NCBI GenBank assembly: GCA_038025085.1
Contig: CM076140.1
Location: 18,102,001 to 18,166,000 of the forward strand
DNA: 64,000 nucleotides
Direction: 5' to 3'
From: Tetragonia tetragonoides
Taxonomy: Eukaryota; Streptophyta; Magnoliopsida; Caryophyllales; Aizoaceae
Below, one piece after another: positions 59,857 through 64,000 of this stretch. The notes under the pieces are model-generated. The model was not told the DNA's origin. It saw nothing but the letters and a program-made list of their open reading frames with translations, and did not search any database. The position numbers and the translations under genes are program-made. Within the stretch, counting starts at the first letter, position 1. Each line of letters begins with the position of its first letter.

Positions 59857-61747
59857 TTAGGGTCCCTTTGGTTTGAAATAAGGCCCTGTTTGTTTGAGTT
59901 ATTTGGAATGGAATGGAATGGCATGGTAATAGAGAAGAGTATTAGGTGTTGGTTTGATATTTTCGGAGACGGAACTTTATTTTTTGGGTATGGAGTTCCC
60001 CCAAAAATAACACCACTTGATTCCCCCCTCCCCACCCCAGATTCTCATCCCATACCTCCAGGAATCAAAAAATAAAAATAAAAATAAAATCAAATGAAAC
60101 TAAAATTGAAAAATACAAAATCAAAACCAAAGCAAATTAAAATAAATGTTTACTTTCTCTCTCCTCACAGCTCCACCACAACTCCACCATACCGTCACTG
60201 CAGTGTCTCCTCCGGCCACCCCAACCACCTCACCTCCCCACCCTCTAACCACCACCAGAATCACCTCGGACTGACGATCTCTCACCACAACCCGCCTTAA
60301 CCTCTATTCAGCCACAACAACCTCTCTTCCACAACTCAGATCTGAGTTCCTTACTACCGGCGACACTATCAGAGCGAGACTATATCACCACCCTATTACC
60401 TCCACCTCCTCCACTACCTCCGCCCCCTCCACTACCTCAACCTCCTCGTATGACCACCCCACTACCTCCAACTCCTCCACCCCATTCCTCTAACACCACG
60501 CACAACAAGCCCAACTCCGAACATACCCCACCTAGATCAATGACGAGGACTACGTTGGATGCAGCCCACACCCCACTGAGCCCACTCATCGATCTGTGCA
60601 GTCGGTAGCCATGGAACGGTGGTGGTGAGGATGGACATGAGAAGGGGGAGGATAGAGAAATTAGTTCGGTGAGATCTTTTATTATATTAAAATTCTATTT
60701 TCAAAGAAACAAAAGAATACTTTTCAACAAAAAATTAAATGATAAATTTTATTTTACTCCATACCTTCACACAACCAAATAACCTATAACAGGTATGGAG
60801 TCCCCATTCCATTTATGTGAACCAAATGACCCCTAAGTGGATTGTATTCGGTATGGAACTTGAAACCTTTGCCTATGGAATGAAAACTCCATACTTGTTA
60901 TGTGTTGTTTGGTTTAGTTAGGGTATGGAATTAAATCTAGATTTATTATTTTTTATTATTTTATTTAAAAGACCTTACTTTTTATTTAGATCAATAAAAT
61001 AAAATTAAAATAGAAACTCACCACCCCTTTCTCTCTCCTCTCCCCCAAACCCAGTTTGATTCACGCCATTGTTGCTCACCAAACCTCCTTTGCCAGCGAG
61101 GCTGCCTCTTCCCTTCCCCCACCCTAACCCAGCCTCGCCGCCACCGCCCTGGCCCTCCTTACCTTCCCTCGTTTTCTCCCTCCTCTCTCTCTCCTCGGAT
61201 TTCCGCCACCAGATCTCCGCCTTCCGCTCATTGAATGGGTTGGTCAAAGGGGTCATGATTAGATTTCCTGTGAGCGGTGAGACAAATAGGAGAGAGAATG
61301 TGAAGAGGCCGATCTTATAGAGCGGCAGAGGAGCGGGTTTGAGGGGAAGGATGGACCGCGGTTGAGTCTCCAACCAACAACCATGTTGGAGGCGGTCAAG
61401 TCGGGAACATGTGTGCTGGTTACGGTGGTTGGACAGGCGGCTCTGAGGTGGTTGTGGGCAGTGCTGTAGTGGAGGTGGTGACTGGTGATGAGAGAGAATA
61501 TGAAGGGTTGTTTTAATTTACTTGTGTTTTAATTTGGTATGGTTTTTGGTTGCAACAAATAAAGAATGATAAAGGGAGATGTCAAATTGATTTCACTGAA
61601 AAATGGGGAGATTCAAGTGGTGTTATTTTGGGTGGAACTTGAAACCTGAGGTATTCAAGTGAAGTAGTCCAAAAAACCCAAACAAATACAAAGAATGGAT
61701 TCATCCATTCCATTCCCTTACATATGACCCAACCAAACTGGCCCTTA
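59857..61747. mobile_element. TIR element region with captured-looking interior
   Basis: Inverted repeats of about 120-150 bp match 59882-60030 to 61600-61744. Outer ends are GGCCCTGTTTGTTTGAG and, read inward, GGGCCAGTTTGGTTGG; internal landmarks are GGAATGGAATGG and CAAGTGGTGTTATTTT. A second pair, GGGTCCCTTTGGTTT near 59860 and AACCAAATGACCCC near 60820, suggests a nested or overlapping element. The interior is C/T-rich with runs of CCTCCACC and reads as proline/serine-rich peptides, possibly captured leader DNA. The terminal trinucleotides (TAA left, TTA right) do not match as a direct duplication. Confidence 0.6.
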
Positions 61748-61765
61748 CTCTCATGTATTGATTTA

Positions 61766-61922
61766 GGCCCTGTTGTTTTCGTCGTCACCATGCTGCATTC
61801 CGTTCCGTTCCGCGTTGTTCTATTCCGCATTCTTCATTTTGTCTCACATTTTGTTTCATTATTCGCGTCGTTCGGTTCCGTTCCTGACCGTCTTGCATCA
61901 TTCCATTGAAGAGAATAGGGTC
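61766..61922. mobile_element. PIF/Harbinger-type MITE, GAACGGAACGG family, copy 3
   Basis: Left end GGCCCTGTTGTTTTCGTCG; right end, read inward, GACCCTATTCTCTTCAATGG. TTA flanks both sides (61763-61765 and 61923-61925). The core TTTTGTCTCACATTTTGTTTC is shared exactly with the copy at 36541-36755. Confidence 0.9.
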
Positions 61923-62223
61923 TTACTAGTAAATTGACATTTGCGTTACACATGAACATTTTATGGTATTTTAATGCTAAGTTAATTCAGTAAAAAAAAA
62001 TCAAAATTAAATCCACTTCTACCCATCAAATTTAAACAAATACCATCAAAAGTCTTGGTTTTGAAATTTTATCAAATACCTAATGTGCATGTAGTTAACA
62101 AATGTAATAAGGGACATTGTTTTTACTCCAGTTGAGCATAAGGAAATTTGTCAAGTCAAATAAACCATGAACGACAAACAAGCATATATAAAGATACTAA
62201 ATTCAATATGAAGCGCCTATTTG

Positions 62224-63221
62224 CCAGATGGGTATATTTAATGACCCCCTTTCACCACATTGGTATATTTAAAAACTCCGGTGTCAAATCGGTATTTAAA
62301 ACAACACATTAGCGCACATTGGTCCAAAATTTTGCCGCCAGTGACTTAAAAGACTTAAAATTAATTTCTTGTGATTTTTTTTCTTTTCTATATTTTTCTT
62401 ATTTTCCTTAAGCTTTTTTAAATTCTTTTTCCCTTTTCATTCTCCCTCATGCCCTATTTTCTTCTATTTATGTTCTACATGGTAACAGATACAATTGAGG
62501 TGGATTTGGACTGAAATTTTCGCTCCTAATTTGTCGACTTAATTAGTTGCAGCAAATCAAGGAAGTAAATGGTTGGTTCATGGTTGAATAGGGTGTCCAC
62601 TGTTGCAATAGTTTTAGCAGGAGGGTACGTTGTAAAATTGGGTGAAATTCTTTAAAATTTAGATTTCTTTGTGAAATTGTGTGCTTGCTTGATTACGCTT
62701 CTAATTGTAATGGGAAGCGTGGCTAGGGAGTTAGAACATAGATCTATATGATCCCATATTTGATACCCACAACTCAATTTCTTTCTCTCTTACTCTCAAT
62801 TTTTGTCAAAAATAAACTCTCCTATTTCTCCGTCCTCCCTGCTTGTTCTGTTTCATTGAATCCCTCTAAAAGGCCTAGTGTAGATGGAGACTCAATTGAA
62901 AGGAAGACAATGTATTAATGGTGGATTAATGAACCCACTATGGTGAATGAACTCACCACCACGCAAAAAGTAAGAAAGTTGGGAGCAAAATAAGGCAGGA
63001 GAGAGAAGAAGGGAAAAAGAACTAAAAAAAAGTTTAAGCTAAATAAGAAAAGTCTGAAAAAGAAAAAAAATGGCAAGAAATTAATTTTATGTACTTTCCG
63101 TCGCCGACGGCACAATTTTGGGCCAATATGCGCTAATGTGTCATTTTATATACCTATTTGGCATCGGAATTTTTAAATATACCAATGTGGTGAAAGGGGG
63201 TCATTAAATATACCCATCTGG
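62224..63221. mobile_element. Element with very long inverted repeats, copy 1
   Basis: Arms of at least 120 bp (62224-62345 and 63105-63221) begin CCAGATGGGTATATTTAATG. They keep strong similarity through CACATTGGTATATTTAAAAA and CACATTAGCGCA, and weaker T-rich similarity extends inward for another 100 bp or more. The centre (about 62480-62900) has no recognised coding frame. The long arms suggest a MULE-type or foldback element, but I see no convincing 9 bp duplication. Confidence 0.8.
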
Positions 63222-63679
63222 TAATTCGGTGTGAAGTAACAAATAGAAACACAAAAAAAAAAAAAATGGAATAAAAGACAATGCGCAAAAACTCAGCAAA
63301 ATTTGGAAGAAACTAAATTACCTTGGGGTATTTGGAGGCACATGCAATATCCTTACTCCACGTAGTAGTGGAGGATTTATTATTATGTACTCCCTCCGTC
63401 CTACGTTTACGTTCCCAGTTTCAGTTGGAACATTTTTAGAGTAAGTGTCAATGTCTCTCATGGCGTGACATGTCACGTTAGTTATTATGTGTATATGTGT
63501 AAAGGAGAGACAATTGTCTCAAATATCCACATATGTAACCACCGCCAATTTCTAAAGTAACTAACTTGATCTCTATAAATAGAAAGGCATTATGAGAGAT
63601 AAAGATAAGGAGAATGAGTTTTCTTCTTGGACAAGGAGAAGATGATCTCCTTGGATGGTACAAGGTTGTTGGGGCCAAT
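63222..63679. other. Intergenic, with a lone Stowaway-type end
   Basis: TA followed by CTCCCTCCGTCC at 63388-63401 is a Stowaway-like terminus, but no matching right end appears before the window stops. A CTATAAATAG box at 63573-63582 resembles a TATA element, with no gene assigned to it. Confidence 0.4.
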
Positions 63680-64000
63680 TAACCAGATTGGTATATAAAA
63701 TGAGGGACATTCGACACATTGGTATATTTTGTTACTCAGGCGACATATGGGTATATTAAAAATACACCGGCGACAAATACACCCAAAAATACTTCGCCGG
63801 AGTAATTTTTTCGTATTTTTGTGTATTATAGTGTTTTCAGTCCAAAAATAGAATTTTTAAACTTCTCCCCTACTTTTCTTTAACTTTTCCCCCTTTTCCC
63901 CTTTTTTTCCTTTGTTCTTCACCATTATCGGAGAGGGAAAGAGAGGCAGGGGAAGAGGTGGTGGTGGTGGCGGCGGCAATGGTGAGAGAGCTTATGGGAG
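63680..64000. mobile_element. Related long-TIR element, cut by window edge
   Basis: The sequence AACCAGATTGGTATATAAAA at about 63680, then CACATTGGTATATTTTG and ATATGGGTATATTAAAA, is a diverged version of the arm of the element at 62224-63221. A pyrimidine-rich stretch follows, then GGTGGTGGCGGCGGC up to the end. The other arm would lie outside the window. An open frame beginning near the last 20 bases cannot be judged. Confidence 0.5.

Noticed and set aside
59882..61744. A TAA/TTA target duplication for the 1.9 kb TIR element
   Set aside because: The left flank reads TAA and the right flank TTA, so they are inverted and not direct copies; they may just belong to the terminal repeat.

Overview
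This is nuclear DNA from a flowering plant, most likely a eudicot. The genes are intron-rich with GT-AG splice sites and AT-rich intergenic DNA. The transposable elements are typical of plants: LTR/copia, LINE L1, CACTA, hAT, PIF/Harbinger, Stowaway and tRNA-derived SINEs. I cannot name the species from sequence alone. A member of Caryophyllales is only a guess. Two real genes are recognised, and almost everything else is mobile DNA of various ages. Layout, left to right. Positions 585-5866 hold a 5.3 kb element bounded by about 78 bp inverted repeats and filled with nested tandem and inverted copies of about 170 bp motifs. Positions 7891-8516 hold a non-autonomous hAT element with a perfect 8 bp target duplication. 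Gene 1 (plus strand, 9723-12216, two exons) encodes a 171-residue FLZ-type zinc-finger protein. Its upstream region carries the hAT element and a SINE, and its intron carries a 62 bp Stowaway relic. Positions 12700-16750 hold small tandem repeats, PIF/Harbinger-like MITEs, a SINE and a truncated LINE. A near full-length but dead LINE lies on the minus strand at 16749-21898. A copia retrotransposon occupies 25398-30296 with 198 bp LTRs, a 5 bp target duplication, a primer-binding site and a polypurine tract; its polyprotein is broken by five stops and a frameshift. A non-autonomous CACTA element follows at 31126-32589, then a decayed copia relic carrying a Stowaway element, and a second hAT copy at 34923-35464. 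Gene 2 (minus strand, 59321 down to 37399, 21 exons, 962 residues) encodes a DDHD-domain phospholipase A1-like protein of the SHOOT GRAVITROPISM2 (SGR2) type. All 21 exon phases join without a break. Its introns hold at least eight retroelement insertions, several with perfect target duplications, and account for most of the 22 kb gene. The right end, 59857-64000, is again transposon-rich: a TIR element of about 1.9 kb, a third copy of a TAA/TTA-targeting MITE, and two copies (one cut by the window edge) of an element with very long inverted repeats. The two genes share no evident pathway. FLZ proteins act as SnRK1-kinase adaptors, and SGR2 acts in vacuolar membrane function and gravity sensing. 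I found no CRISPR array, operon, canonical tRNA or rRNA gene, and no convincing new defence or biosynthetic system. The notable content is the dense, datable nesting of transposons and several element families that may not be catalogued.
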